This document shows, one piece after another, positions 1 through 8,738 of a stretch of DNA of 64,000 nucleotides; the stretch's first letter is position 1; each line of letters starts with the position of its first letter. Made by a program: the position numbers and the translations under genes. Under the pieces are notes generated by a model. That model saw nothing but the letters and a program-made list of their open reading frames with translations. It searched no databases and was not told where the DNA came from. This DNA comes from Antrihabitans stalagmiti (lineage in GTDB: Bacteria > Actinomycetota > Actinomycetes > Mycobacteriales > Mycobacteriaceae), in contig NZ_JAEMNV010000008.1 in the NCBI RefSeq assembly GCF_016482825.1, positions 283,958 to 347,957 on the forward strand, in the 5' to 3' direction.

Positions 1-19
1 GATTGTTTGTGTACACGAC

Positions 20-1414
20 CTAGTCGTCCCAGTATTCGTGGGGGTGGAAATAGTGGTTGATTCGCGGCTTTCGGGTCGGATCGATATGTTTCGGCGGAAC
101 CCACAGAATCCGGCCAGGATATTTATGGTCGGCGCCGGCGACGATGGCGTGCCAATCTGTGTCCTTCACCCCGGCGAGCGGATGATGGGTATCGCACACC
201 AACGCAAGCTGATCGACATCGGTGAGACCGAGTTGGGCAACCCATTCCCGGCAATGATGGCACTGGCACATATTTGCTGGGCGTGAGCACGTAGGGAAGG
301 TGCAGCCCTTGTCTTTGGCGAAACACACCAACCGTTGATCACCCTGCGCGATCCGCTTGGACCTGCCCAGATAGATCGGACGACCAGCATCATCGAACAA
401 CGCCAGGTAATGACGGGCATGGCGAGCCATCCGCAACACATCGCGGATCGGCAACAGTGATCCGCCACCGGTGATCGCGGTCCCGGACGCCTCTTCGAGT
501 TCCTTCACCGTCATCGTCGCCACCACCGTCACCGGCAACCCCCGATGCTGGCCCAACGTTCCGGACGCCAAAGCATCGCGCAGGATCGCTTTGAGTGCGT
601 CGTGCTGCCGTTTCTCCAGACACCGATCATCACGCTTCACCGTCTCGGCCGCCGGATCCTCCTCGACCGTCGACTCCTCGTCCGCCGGGTTGAGAACACC
701 TGGTTTCGCATACTTCGCGAACGCCGCCTCCAAATACGCACGCAGTTCCGGGTCGACGCAGAAACTGCCTTTCGTCATCAGATCCGCACCCTGGGGGCCG
801 AGAGTGAAACTACGTTTGCGGGCGCGTTCGGCTTCCGGTTTCGGACCGTCCGGGTTCAGATACCCGAGTATCCGGTTCGCGGCGGTCCGCAGTTGGTCGG
901 GCCGCAGGACGCGGGCCTGCTCGGCAAGTTTCTGTTCGGCAAGCTCCGCGGTCTCGTTGTCGACGTCGAGCGGGACATGGCGAAAGAATTCGCGGATCAC
1001 CTTCACATGCTCATCACCGATCGCACCGTCGGCCACTGCTGCAGCGGTGGCGGGATAGGTCGGGTTGCGCCGAGCTCCGCTGAACGTCACCTGCGGGGAC
1101 AGATCATCAGCGATCCGGATCCGGGTGCGGGCCTCACTGGGGCTGATCCGCAACGCGTCGGCGAGGGTGTTGGCGACGTTGTGGTCGCCGAGTTCACCAC
1201 AGCGCCATTGACGTTCGATGGTGTTGATCAACGGGTAGACGAAACCGGGGACGGTGCGCCCGATCGTTTCGAGGCGTTGGGTGACGACGACGCGTTGAGG
1301 GTTGGTGGAGAGTTCGTCGAATCCGGCGTCGCGCAGTTCACGAAATCCTGCTTCGATCTTCGCCAACGCAGCGTCCACCCGGGTGGTGGGGTGCGGTGTC
1401 GGGTTCGAAAGCAT
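20..1414 (-). CDS. DUF222 domain HNH endonuclease-like protein (13E12 family)
   Basis: A 464-residue protein of the DUF222/13E12 repeat family that is abundant in Mycobacteriales and often multi-copy. The N-terminal two thirds is the charged, helical DUF222 region. The C-terminal third holds a Cys/His-rich HNH-like module: CTFPTC, then CQCHHCREW, then TDVDQLALVCDTHH, spaced as in family HNH nucleases. In the family HNH usually means DNA cleavage, but the cellular role of the 13E12 proteins is not established. The ATG at 1414 is preceded by a possible -10 (TAGAAT) so close that the transcript may be leaderless. The gene is alone on its strand, 157 bp from the ferric importer operon. Confidence 0.85.
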   Translation of the reverse strand: MLSNPTPHPTTRVDAALAKIEAGFRELRDAGFDELSTNPQRVVVTQRLETIGRTVPGFVYPLINTIERQWRCGELGDHNVANTLADALRISPSEARTRIRIADDLSPQVTFSGARRNPTYPATAAAVADGAIGDEHVKVIREFFRHVPLDVDNETAELAEQKLAEQARVLRPDQLRTAANRILGYLNPDGPKPEAERARKRSFTLGPQGADLMTKGSFCVDPELRAYLEAAFAKYAKPGVLNPADEESTVEEDPAAETVKRDDRCLEKRQHDALKAILRDALASGTLGQHRGLPVTVVATMTVKELEEASGTAITGGGSLLPIRDVLRMARHARHYLALFDDAGRPIYLGRSKRIAQGDQRLVCFAKDKGCTFPTCSRPANMCQCHHCREWVAQLGLTDVDQLALVCDTHHPLAGVKDTDWHAIVAGADHKYPGRILWVPPKHIDPTRKPRINHYFHPHEYWDD

Positions 1415-1420
1415 GATCGA

Positions 1421-1426
1421 ATTCTA
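1421..1426 (-). promoter_or_regulatory. possible -10 element of the HNH gene
   Basis: On the minus strand these bases read TAGAAT, a good -10 hexamer. It ends seven bases before the ATG at 1414, so transcription could begin on or next to the start codon. No convincing -35 was seen. This is inference from spacing alone. Confidence 0.35.
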
Positions 1427-1480
1427 TCGCCACCCACCGACAGGTTCCGGCACGGATGTATTGGGCTACAACAGTATTCG

Positions 1481-1503
1481 CCTCCTGAACAACGTTCAGG
1501 AGG
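1481..1503. promoter_or_regulatory. perfect 10-bp inverted repeat, possible operator
   Basis: CCTCCTGAAC and GTTCAGGAGG are exact inverted arms around the three bases AAC. The dyad lies between the end of the importer ATPase gene (1572) and the start of the divergently placed HNH gene (1414). The central TGAAC-AAC-GTTCA looks like operators bound by TetR-family regulators, but no such regulator is in the window. It resembles a LexA box only loosely (spacer of three, not four). As RNA it would be a hairpin with a very tight loop, so DNA-level binding is more likely. Confidence 0.4.
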
Positions 1504-1571
1504 ACGGGGGTGAGGAGCGCACTGTGCCAGCCCGACCATCTGTTCCCAACACAAGCAAGCCGCTCCAGGCG

Positions 1572-2402
1572 TCACGCGTCGGCGGCACAGGCGCTGTGAT
1601 GCCGCCCGCGCGGGACGATCATCGGCGTTCCTGCAACCGGGTCGGGGACCACTTCGCAGTCGAGACCGAACACGTCCTTGATCACCGCTGCCGTCGCGAC
1701 CTCCGCCGGCGGACCCTCAGCGAAGATCGCGCCGGCCTTCATCGCGACGATGTGGTCGGCGTAGCGGAAGGCGAGGTTCAAGTCGTGCAGGACGAGGACA
1801 ACCGTGGTGCCAGATTCGCGATTGAGATCGATCATCAGGTCGAGTAGTTCGATCTGGTTACTGATGTCGAGAAACGTGGTCGGCTCGTCGAGCAGCAGTA
1901 GGTCGGTCTCCTGGGCGAGGACCATCGCGATCCACACCCGTTGCCGCTGACCACCCGAGAGGTCTGAGATCCTGCGGTCGATCAGGTCACCGGTCCCGGT
2001 GGCTTCGAAGGCGCGAACCAGTGCGGCTTCGTCGGCCGAGTTCCATTTCCGGAACCATCCCTGGTGTGGATAGCGGCCGCGACCGACCAGGTCGCCGACT
2101 GTGATGCCGTCGGGTGCCACCGGGGATTGCGGCAGCAGGCCGAGCAGTTTGGCGACCTCGATACTGCGCATGTCCTGAACCGACCGCCCGTCGAGCAGGA
2201 CGGTCCCGTCGCGCGGCGGGAGCAAGCGTGCCAAGCCGCGCAAGAGTGTGGACTTGCCACATGCGTTCGCGCCGACGATGACGGTGATGCGTCCGTCCGG
2301 TATCCGGACGTCGAGGTTACAGACGATGTCGGTCGTGCCGTAGCCGAGGGTGAGGTCCTCGGCGCGCAGGTCGTGGCCGTGTGCTCGCGTGCCCGTTTTC
2401 AT
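1572..2402 (-). CDS. iron-siderophore ABC transporter ATP-binding protein
   Basis: ATPase (276 aa) of a FecBCD/FepC-type importer, energising uptake of an iron chelate across the membrane. Seen directly: Walker A GANACGKST at residues 44-52, signature LSGGQRQR at 148-155, Walker B LLLLDEP at 168-174 followed by the D-loop, and the switch His in VLHDLN near 206. A longer reading frame continues upstream, but the ATG at 2402 overlaps the permease stop codon (ATGA) and begins where homology begins, so I chose it. It is the last gene of a four-gene coupled operon (binding protein, two permeases, ATPase). Expression should follow the iron box at 5560-5578. Confidence 0.93.
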   Translation of the reverse strand: MKTGTRAHGHDLRAEDLTLGYGTTDIVCNLDVRIPDGRITVIVGANACGKSTLLRGLARLLPPRDGTVLLDGRSVQDMRSIEVAKLLGLLPQSPVAPDGITVGDLVGRGRYPHQGWFRKWNSADEAALVRAFEATGTGDLIDRRISDLSGGQRQRVWIAMVLAQETDLLLLDEPTTFLDISNQIELLDLMIDLNRESGTTVVLVLHDLNLAFRYADHIVAMKAGAIFAEGPPAEVATAAVIKDVFGLDCEVVPDPVAGTPMIVPRGRHHSACAADA

Positions 2403-3436
2403 CCGCCACGTCCTTCTCTGTTCGTCGTGGCGATCAACCACAACAGGTACGGCGCTCCGACCGCGCCGGTGATTGCGCCCGTCGGCAATTCGGTGGGTAG
2501 CAGGTGGCGGCACACGAGGTCGGTCGCGAGAACGATGATGGCGCCGACCAATGCTGCGCCGATGATCGAACCCCTGGCAGGTCCGAGCAACGCTCTGGCG
2601 ATCGGTCCCGCGATCAACGCGACGAACGCGAGCGGTCCAGCGACCGCAGTGGCGAACGCGACGAGAACGATCGCGATCAAGAGCAGAGCGAGCCGAGACT
2701 TCTCGACGCTTAGGCCGAGAGCTCGTGCTGTGTCGTCGCCGAGTTCGAGTGTGCGCAGTTGCCGATCGAGGACGAGTGCCGCAGGCACCAGAACGAGCAG
2801 TGCGATCACCAACCACTGCAGCGATCGGTCGCTCCCCTGCCCGATCGAGCCTGCGAGCCAGTGCATCGACTCCTGCGCGTTCGAGATTCGTGCGCGAGCG
2901 ACCGTGAAATAGACGATCGCAAGCATAAATTCCGAGACCCCGATACCGATGAGAATGAATCGATAGCCGGTGATGCCGTCGCGCCACGCCAGGATGTAGA
3001 TCAACAGCGAGCTGACGAGCGCTCCCCCGAAGGCCAGCGCCGAGATTGCCAGTCCACCCAAGTGCAGCAACACAATTCCGAATACCGCGGCCAAGCTTGC
3101 GCCCGCAGACACGCCGACGAAATCGGGTGAGGCGAGAGTATTGCCGAGCAGCTGTTGGAACACCGTGCCCGAGACACCGAGCGCCAACCCGACACAGAGG
3201 GCGGCAAGTGAATGTGGCAGCCGAATGTCGCGGACGATGAAGTCGATACCGGGTTCGTCGACGAGATGCAGGACCGATCGGATCACGTCAGGCGCAGACA
3301 ACAGTGAGCTGCCGAGCATTATGGAGGCCACGAAGAGTACGACCGTCAGCGCCGCGAAGCTGCCGAGGACGATGGACTTGCGCCGGGTCCGCGCTCGTCG
3401 ATCACCGCGGACCGCAGTGACCACGTCGGCCGTCAC
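2399..3436 (-). CDS. iron-siderophore ABC transporter permease (FecCD family), second subunit
   Basis: Integral membrane permease (345 aa) of the FecCD/BtuC family. About nine to ten hydrophobic segments follow a short Arg-rich cytoplasmic N-terminus. Family hallmarks are visible: a GVSGTVFQQLLGNTLASPDF stretch near residue 90 (compare G-x-x-Q-x-x-x-x-NPLA-P) and the ELGDDTARALG motif in the C-terminal half that contacts the ATPase. The GTG at 3436 overlaps the preceding permease stop (GTGA); the longer upstream frame is discarded because it has no homology. It should heterodimerise with the product of 3433-4488. The stop overlaps the ATPase start by four bases. Confidence 0.92.
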   Translation of the reverse strand: MTADVVTAVRGDRRARTRRKSIVLGSFAALTVVLFVASIMLGSSLLSAPDVIRSVLHLVDEPGIDFIVRDIRLPHSLAALCVGLALGVSGTVFQQLLGNTLASPDFVGVSAGASLAAVFGIVLLHLGGLAISALAFGGALVSSLLIYILAWRDGITGYRFILIGIGVSEFMLAIVYFTVARARISNAQESMHWLAGSIGQGSDRSLQWLVIALLVLVPAALVLDRQLRTLELGDDTARALGLSVEKSRLALLLIAIVLVAFATAVAGPLAFVALIAGPIARALLGPARGSIIGAALVGAIIVLATDLVCRHLLPTELPTGAITGAVGAPYLLWLIATTNREGRGG

Positions 3437-4488
3437 AGCTCCGCCAGGTTCTTGTAGCGAACGAGCAGAACGAACGCGGGCGCTCCGAGCACGCCGAGCA
3501 CGATCCCGACCTCCAGCTCCGAGTCGGTCGGCATGACCAGACGGCCGACGATATCGGCGGCAAGGAAGACGAGTGGCGTGAGCACGATGCAATAGGCAAG
3601 GATCCAGCGATAGTTCGGTCCGCAGATCATGCGTGCAAGGTGCGGCACGACGAGTCCGATGAACACGATCGGTCCGCAGGCCGCGGTTCCTGCCCCGCAC
3701 AGCAGGATGACCGCTACGAAAACGACCGCTCGGGTTCGGCCGACGTTCTGGCCGAGCGAGCGAGCGGTGTCGTCACCGAGCGCCAAACCGTTCAATGCAT
3801 GGGCCGCCCCGACGGCGAGCACGATACCGACCAGGATGAACGGCAGCACCTGCCAGAACACCGGCAGGTACCGACCAGCCAGCGACCCGACCTGCCAGAA
3901 GCGCAGCTGATTCAGCGCACGCACGTCGGACATGATCACGGCGGTCGTCACAGAGGTGAGCGCGGCAGTGACCGCGGCGCCCGCGAGAGCGAGCTTGACG
4001 GGCGTTGCGCCTTCCCGCCCGAACGAGGCGACCGAGTAGACGACGACGGTCGCGATGCCGGCGCCGACGAAAGCCAGCCAGACGTAGCCGCCGACGGACT
4101 CGATCCCGAATGCCGTGATGCCGAGGACGACCGCGGCAGCGGCGCCCGCATTGATCCCCATGATTCCGGGGTCGGCGAGCGGATTGCGCGTCACACCCTG
4201 CAGCAACGCACCGCTGAGGCCGAGCGCTGCACCCACGAGCAGACCGAGCAGGGTCCTCGGCACACGCATGTGCCGGACCACCGTTTCCGGCGTCGACGAC
4301 GGATCAAAGTTCGTGAACGCATCGATCACCGTCGACAGGTCGACCGCGCGTGAACCGAGCACCAGACTTGCAAGCGACATCACGGCAAGCGCAACGATCG
4401 CGAGGACCAGGCCCGACGCGAGAGCACGATCGCCCCTCGACGCCGACTTCCGAGTCGTGGCGAGGGTCGCGGTCGGTGTCGAACTCAC
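3433..4488 (-). CDS. iron-siderophore ABC transporter permease (FecCD family), first subunit
   Basis: Permease subunit of 351 aa with the FecCD pattern: an N-terminal membrane segment, GAALGLSGALLQGVTRNPLA about a quarter of the way in, and ALGDDTARSLG in the cytoplasmic loop that engages the ATPase. Near the C-terminus GPIVFIGLVVPHLAR is the conserved signature of this family. The GTG at 4488 overlaps the stop of the binding-protein gene (GTGA), which fixes the start. It pairs with the second permease, encoded immediately downstream and also overlapping. Together they form the channel of the ferric importer. Confidence 0.93.
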   Translation of the reverse strand: MSSTPTATLATTRKSASRGDRALASGLVLAIVALAVMSLASLVLGSRAVDLSTVIDAFTNFDPSSTPETVVRHMRVPRTLLGLLVGAALGLSGALLQGVTRNPLADPGIMGINAGAAAAVVLGITAFGIESVGGYVWLAFVGAGIATVVVYSVASFGREGATPVKLALAGAAVTAALTSVTTAVIMSDVRALNQLRFWQVGSLAGRYLPVFWQVLPFILVGIVLAVGAAHALNGLALGDDTARSLGQNVGRTRAVVFVAVILLCGAGTAACGPIVFIGLVVPHLARMICGPNYRWILAYCIVLTPLVFLAADIVGRLVMPTDSELEVGIVLGVLGAPAFVLLVRYKNLAEL

Positions 4489-5504
4489 CCGACCAGGTCG
4501 GCGTTCGCCGACTGCACTGCCGCGGTGAGCTGTTCCAGCTGCGACGCGTAGTCGGAGTAGGTGTGCAACCAATATGCGGGCCACGGCACGACCGCATCTG
4601 CCTTGGCTGCCGCGACGCTGGTCCACGACGGCTGCTTCTTCGCGTCGTCGAGGTTGGCAGGATAGGAACGGTCGTCGATCAGGAGTAGGTCGGGCTGGTA
4701 TCGGTCGGCGTTCTCCCAGCTCAGTGTCTCCCAGTACGGGAAGCCTTCGTCCGGCCGCTCGGGATCGACAACCTTCAGCCCCCAACTCTGAAAGTCGAGC
4801 AACTCGGGCGCGTACTTCGGCACGGCGACGGCGAGTCCGTCTGTGGTCGGTGACACGGCAAGAGCGGTGAGGCCCGGCTTCGCGGCGGTTGCCTGCGTGA
4901 AGTTGCTGCGAGCGGTCTCGAAGCGTTGTTTGTTCGCCGCAACGGTCGGATCGTCGAGTTTGCCGCCGAGACTTGCGGCGAGCTTTTCGTAGCCTTCGAT
5001 CAGCTCCACGATCGAGTCACCCTGGCTCGGTCCGACGACGGGTGCCAGGTCAGCGAGCTTCTTGCTTTCCTCTTCGACGCCGGCCTCGAAGCCGGAGTGC
5101 GCGTTCTCGACGGGCCACCAATCGCCGACGATCAGGTCGGGCCGCAACGACGCTGCCTTCTCGACGTCGATCTCGCCGAACGTTTCGCCGAGTATCTCGA
5201 CGCCGGACAGGTCGAGGTCTTTCGTTCCTGGGTCGGTTGTCACGTCGGAGTCGGCCCACACCGCGATTGGCTTGATTCCGAACGACATCAGCGCGGCCGC
5301 GGCATAGGCGTGCGCGATGATTCGCGTCGGTGTGTGATCGACCTCGACGGTCTCTCCCGATCCGTCGACGAAGGCCCATGGTCCGGAAGTGTCGTCAGCG
5401 CTCGACGACGAATCGGCTGAGCACGCGGCGCTGAACGACAGTGCAAGTAGTGCCGCAACCAGCACCGACAGGCGGCGCACGGCTGGTTTCGAGTGTGGCT
5501 TCAC
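4485..5504 (-). CDS. iron-siderophore ABC transporter substrate-binding lipoprotein
   Basis: Periplasmic-binding-protein-like receptor (339 aa) of the FepB/FhuD class, anchored outside the membrane. The GTG at 5504 gives a clean lipoprotein signal: a basic start, a hydrophobic core, and SFSAAC with the lipid-modified Cys at residue 28. The frame runs further upstream, but only this start places the signal peptide correctly. The two-lobe fold shows in the TRIIAHAYAAAALMSFGIKP and LRPDLIVGDWW segments typical of class III binding proteins. First gene of the importer operon; its leader of roughly 55 bp lies downstream of the iron box at 5560-5578. The actual chelate (a siderophore, or another iron complex) cannot be told from sequence. 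Confidence 0.9.
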   Translation of the reverse strand: MKPHSKPAVRRLSVLVAALLALSFSAACSADSSSSADDTSGPWAFVDGSGETVEVDHTPTRIIAHAYAAAALMSFGIKPIAVWADSDVTTDPGTKDLDLSGVEILGETFGEIDVEKAASLRPDLIVGDWWPVENAHSGFEAGVEEESKKLADLAPVVGPSQGDSIVELIEGYEKLAASLGGKLDDPTVAANKQRFETARSNFTQATAAKPGLTALAVSPTTDGLAVAVPKYAPELLDFQSWGLKVVDPERPDEGFPYWETLSWENADRYQPDLLLIDDRSYPANLDDAKKQPSWTSVAAAKADAVVPWPAYWLHTYSDYASQLEQLTAAVQSANADLVG

Positions 5505-5559
5505 GGCTGGGTCCGTTCGAAAAAGAGGCGAATGAGACAAGCAGGCAGGCGAGCAACAG

Positions 5560-5578
5560 ATAGGCAAGCCTAACCATA
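5560..5578. promoter_or_regulatory. IdeR/DmdR-type iron box
   Basis: The 19 bases ATAGGCAAGCCTAACCATA match the IdeR/DtxR consensus TWAGGTWAGSCTWACCTWA at 16 of 19 positions, including the central dyad AGGCAAGCCTAACC. It lies 56 bp upstream of the binding-protein start at 5504 and about 100 bp upstream of the enoyl-CoA hydratase gene on the other strand. By knowledge of the IdeR regulon, Fe(II)-loaded repressor would shut the importer operon when iron is sufficient. Confidence 0.82.
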
Positions 5579-5676
5579 TCTACGCGGTGGGTGGCAACTT
5601 CGGCAACAGCGTCCGCGATAGCCTCTGCCACGAGGTCGGCCCAGCTGGTCGGCGATCGACGACGGGAGCGCAACCC

Positions 5677-6420
5677 ATGCTCGAAGTAGTTCGAGAAGGT
5701 CCGATTCTGCATGTGTGGCTGAACCGGCCCGCGAAGCTGAACGCCCTCGACGACGACGCACTCACCGAACTCGCGGAGGTGTTCACGGGTCTGCAGCGCA
5801 GCTTCGACGTGAAAGTCGTCGTACTCGGCGGTCGAGGTCGGTCGTTCTGCGCGGGCGCAGATCTCGGCAGCCTTCCCGGCGTTTCCGGTATCGGCGAGCG
5901 GGAACGCCGGTGGCACGGCCAGGTCGGCTACCGGGCGTGCCAGGCCATTGCAGACTGCGACGTCGTAACGGTGGCGCGATTGCACGGCCATGTGCTCGGC
6001 GGCGGACTCGCTCTGGCATTGGCCTGCGACTTCCGAATAGCGACCGCCGACGCGTCTTTCGGCCTGCCCGAGGTTCAGATCGGTTTGCCATTGACGTGGG
6101 GAACGGTTCCGCGACTGGTATCCGAAATCGGCGCAGCACGAGCCCGTGACCTCGTGATGTTGGGCACGCGCATCGACACCGCAACCGCCGAGCAGTACGG
6201 AATAGTTCATCGGTCGACACCTGCCGACGGCATCGACGACGCTGTCCGCACAATGGCAGAAAGGATCGTTGCCACCCCCGAATACGCGCTGCATACGACC
6301 AAATCGCAGTTTCAGGCCTACGCCCGACCACTCGGCGACCCGACCTACAGCGACGGTGACGCGTTCATTGCCGGGACAGCGTTTCGGGACGTCTCGAACA
6401 GGGCATCTCCGAACACATGA
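5677..6420 (+). CDS. enoyl-CoA hydratase/isomerase family protein
   Basis: Crotonase-fold protein of 247 aa, presumably acting on an acyl-CoA. The oxyanion-hole segments are present: FCAGADL at 57-63 and HVLGGG at 105-110. Of the two acidic residues used by true enoyl-CoA hydratases, the second is kept (PE at 131-132), but the first position after GGG is Ala instead of Glu. Plain hydration is therefore doubtful, and an isomerase or other crotonase activity is possible. The ATG at 5677 follows a GGGAG-type ribosome site; the frame is open further up but homology starts with MLEVVREG. Its stop overlaps the next small gene (ATGA). Confidence 0.85.
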   Translation: MLEVVREGPILHVWLNRPAKLNALDDDALTELAEVFTGLQRSFDVKVVVLGGRGRSFCAGADLGSLPGVSGIGERERRWHGQVGYRACQAIADCDVVTVARLHGHVLGGGLALALACDFRIATADASFGLPEVQIGLPLTWGTVPRLVSEIGAARARDLVMLGTRIDTATAEQYGIVHRSTPADGIDDAVRTMAERIVATPEYALHTTKSQFQAYARPLGDPTYSDGDAFIAGTAFRDVSNRASPNT

Positions 6421-6566
6421 CAACAAAGCCGGAACAGTCCGACAACGGCCATGCCGACGCGGACGACGACGTCGTAAGCGACCCCGCAGACGGTTCGGCG
6501 ACCGATTGGTCCGACGAGGGCGGGGCTACCAAGGAAGGTCCTGCGACGGACGCCGACACCGACTGA
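6417..6566 (+). CDS. small acidic protein of unknown function (49 aa)
   Basis: A 49-residue ORF whose ATG overlaps the enoyl-CoA hydratase stop codon (ATGA), the usual sign of a translationally coupled pair. It is extremely acidic and low in complexity: DADDD near residue 14, and Asp/Glu/Ala/Gly/Thr-rich throughout with a single Trp in DWSDEGG. It has no membrane segment and no signal peptide, so it is probably disordered. I do not recognise a named family. The coupling argues that it is real, and a role as partner of the upstream crotonase is only inference. Confidence 0.55.
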   Translation: MTTKPEQSDNGHADADDDVVSDPADGSATDWSDEGGATKEGPATDADTD

Positions 6567-6680
6567 CACCTCTTCGCATGGTGGTTCCCCTCACATCCGG
6601 GTTTCGTTTGCTCCCCACAGGGAATCCGAACTACAAGACATTCGACCGCGGCGGTATTCGATGCAACGGAGGATCACTCG

Positions 6681-6989
6681 ATGGAGGAGAACTCGATGCA
6701 AGAAGACAATGCGGGAGTACACGCCGACGAAGACCGGACCACCCGTAGCCACGCGGGCGAGGGCATCGAAGACGCTCGCAACTTTCCCGGCTACGCGCTG
6801 GTGCTGGCAGGACTTGCGTGCCTCGCTCTAGCGTTGACGGCAGCGGGATACGGGTTCAGCGGTTGGGCTCTGATTCTCGGCGTCGCCTGCTTCCTCACGC
6901 TTGCTGCCGGTTTCGCCTGGGTGATTCTCGAGCACAAGCGTGTCAAGAACAACGAGGGTAAGAACCTGACCGACCAGGCAGGGCACTGA
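6681..6989 (+). CDS. UsfY-like small membrane protein
   Basis: A protein of 102 aa with a polar N-terminus containing RTTRSHAGEGIEDARNFPGY, then two hydrophobic segments (about 38-57 and 62-83), then a basic tail EHKRVKNN. The RTTR-HAGE-PGY pattern plus two membrane helices is what I remember of UsfY, a small protein linked to the sigF locus in mycobacteria, whose function is unknown. An alternative ATG at residue 6 is possible. No anti-sigma or sigma gene lies nearby here. The family call is from memory of the motif and should be treated as tentative. Confidence 0.6.
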   Translation: MEENSMQEDNAGVHADEDRTTRSHAGEGIEDARNFPGYALVLAGLACLALALTAAGYGFSGWALILGVACFLTLAAGFAWVILEHKRVKNNEGKNLTDQAGH

Positions 6990-7043
6990 CCCCAGCTCTA
7001 CCGTCTGGACAACCTGCGGTCCGCCCGCTTGGCTTGACCTCCT

Positions 7044-8738
7044 ATGGTCACGCAACGAAGCCGGTATCGACGCCGCACCCACTCTCGGATCTATGCAGTC
7101 GCAGGCATTCTCGCCGTTCTGCTCTCCGCGTTCGTCCCGTTCCAGGCAGGTGCGGAGCCGGCCTCGGTCGGCTACACGTGGACCGAGGACTACCTCACGA
7201 CACCTGACGGAGAGCGCATCCATGTCGACGTGTTGCGCCCGGCCGGGCTTGCACCCGATGTGAAAACGCCGGTGATTCTGACCGCCAGTCCGTACCGATC
7301 CCATCTGATGTATCTGTCCGTTCCGCTGCTGAACCGTGGACCGTCGCTGGAGAACATTCCCATCGACATGTTCATGGAGCGCGGCTACACCTACGTCATC
7401 GCCGACCTCCGTGGTTACGGCGGTTCGACCGGGTGTCCCGACTGGGGTGGACCGGGTGAGCGGACGGACGTCAAGAGCGCGGTCGAGTGGGCGGCTGAAC
7501 AACCGTGGTCGACCGGCAAGGTCGGCATGTACGGCATCTCCTACGAAGGCTGGACCGGCCTGATGGGCATTGCCGAACAGCCGAAAGGCCTTGCCGCCGT
7601 TGCGGCTTTCGAGCCCGTTCCCGATCCGTACGCCTACATCTACATGCAGGGCGTCTCGTGGAACTTCACAGCCAAGCCCGTCCTCGACGTGCCGATCCTG
7701 CCTGGTGAACTTGTGATCGGTACGGAACATGTCGCGATATCGCAGACTCCGGGTCGGCCCGACGACACCCCCGAATACCGCGCCGCCGCGTCGAGCACGC
7801 CACAAAGCTGCTACTCCGCCTACGTGGACGACATGCGCAACAACGATCCGAACGCGCCGTACTGGCAGGACCGAAACCTCGTCGATCGACTCCGCGGTGC
7901 CACCACTCCCCTGTTCCTGCAACAGGGCTTCGTCGACCTGAACACCCGCGCCGACCGCATCTTCGAACTGTGGAACGGTCTCGGCGATGCCGATCACCGC
8001 GCCTGGTTCGGTCAGATCGGCCATCGCACCTGCCTGACCGATTGCCGACCGACCTTCGCCGACGAGTTGTTCACCTTCTTCGACAAGCATGTTGCGGGAA
8101 AGGATGTTTCGGTTCCCGGACCGAAGATCACCGTCGGCCAGTTCGACGGACGCTGGCGCTCGGAGACACAATGGCCGCCTGCCGATGCCGCTCGGGTCCG
8201 CGCCGAACTTCGCACCGGAACCTACGTCGATCGCGGTTTCGTCAGAGCGCCGGATCGTGAAATCTGGTCTGTCACCGAGCCTCTCACGCAGCCCACGCAT
8301 CTGTCCGGCACCGCCTCCATGACCGCGCAGGCACGCGGGCCCGCAAACGCGAGTCTTGCGGCGGTGGTCTACGACGTCGCGCCGAACGGTGACGCGACGG
8401 TGATCACGTTCGGCATCTCTCTTCTCGGTCCGGACGGTCGCATGAATCTACGTCTGGTCGGGCAGGATTGGCCGATTCGCGCCGGTCATCGGATTGCCGT
8501 CAAACTCACCGACACCGTCGAAGACATGTGGACACGTGCACCGACCGGCGCGACAGTGACGGTCGAGCAGGCGACGATCGAGCTGCCGCTGCTCACCCGC
8601 GAACGCCGGCCGGACCTCGAAGGCGGACCGACCGCGGGTATCGAGAAGAGGTACCGCGAGATGACCACTACCCTGGAGCCGCAGACGATCGCGAACGCGG
8701 TCATACCGTTGCAGTTGCCGAACAGGACCGATAACTAG
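7044..8738 (+). CDS. secreted CocE/NonD (X-Pro dipeptidyl-peptidase S15) family hydrolase
   Basis: A 564-residue alpha/beta hydrolase of the CocE/S15 group, which cleaves esters or peptides. The N-terminus is a Sec signal (basic RRR start, hydrophobic core 17-31, likely cleavage after AGA near 37), so it is exported. The catalytic nucleophile is Ser166 in GISYEG. An Asp in the GFVDLNTRAD segment and His in GQIGHRT complete a plausible triad. The C-terminal 150 residues form the beta-rich domain typical of the family (VTEPLTQPTHLSGTASMTA region). The stop TAG shares its last base with the GTG of the next gene (TAGTG), so the two are probably made together. Substrate unknown. Confidence 0.88.
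   Translation: MVTQRSRYRRRTHSRIYAVAGILAVLLSAFVPFQAGAEPASVGYTWTEDYLTTPDGERIHVDVLRPAGLAPDVKTPVILTASPYRSHLMYLSVPLLNRGPSLENIPIDMFMERGYTYVIADLRGYGGSTGCPDWGGPGERTDVKSAVEWAAEQPWSTGKVGMYGISYEGWTGLMGIAEQPKGLAAVAAFEPVPDPYAYIYMQGVSWNFTAKPVLDVPILPGELVIGTEHVAISQTPGRPDDTPEYRAAASSTPQSCYSAYVDDMRNNDPNAPYWQDRNLVDRLRGATTPLFLQQGFVDLNTRADRIFELWNGLGDADHRAWFGQIGHRTCLTDCRPTFADELFTFFDKHVAGKDVSVPGPKITVGQFDGRWRSETQWPPADAARVRAELRTGTYVDRGFVRAPDREIWSVTEPLTQPTHLSGTASMTAQARGPANASLAAVVYDVAPNGDATVITFGISLLGPDGRMNLRLVGQDWPIRAGHRIAVKLTDTVEDMWTRAPTGATVTVEQATIELPLLTRERRPDLEGGPTAGIEKRYREMTTTLEPQTIANAVIPLQLPNRTDN

Noticed and set aside
1481..1503. LexA (SOS) box
   Set aside because: The spacer between TGAAC and GTTCA is three bases and the outer bases do not match the actinobacterial consensus.
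545..1513. Long plus-strand open frame opposite the HNH gene
   Set aside because: It mirrors the codons of the real gene; its composition is Arg/Gly-rich without domains.
6828..8300. 490-codon minus-strand frame under the CocE gene
   Set aside because: No recognisable domain; an antisense artefact of the hydrolase gene.
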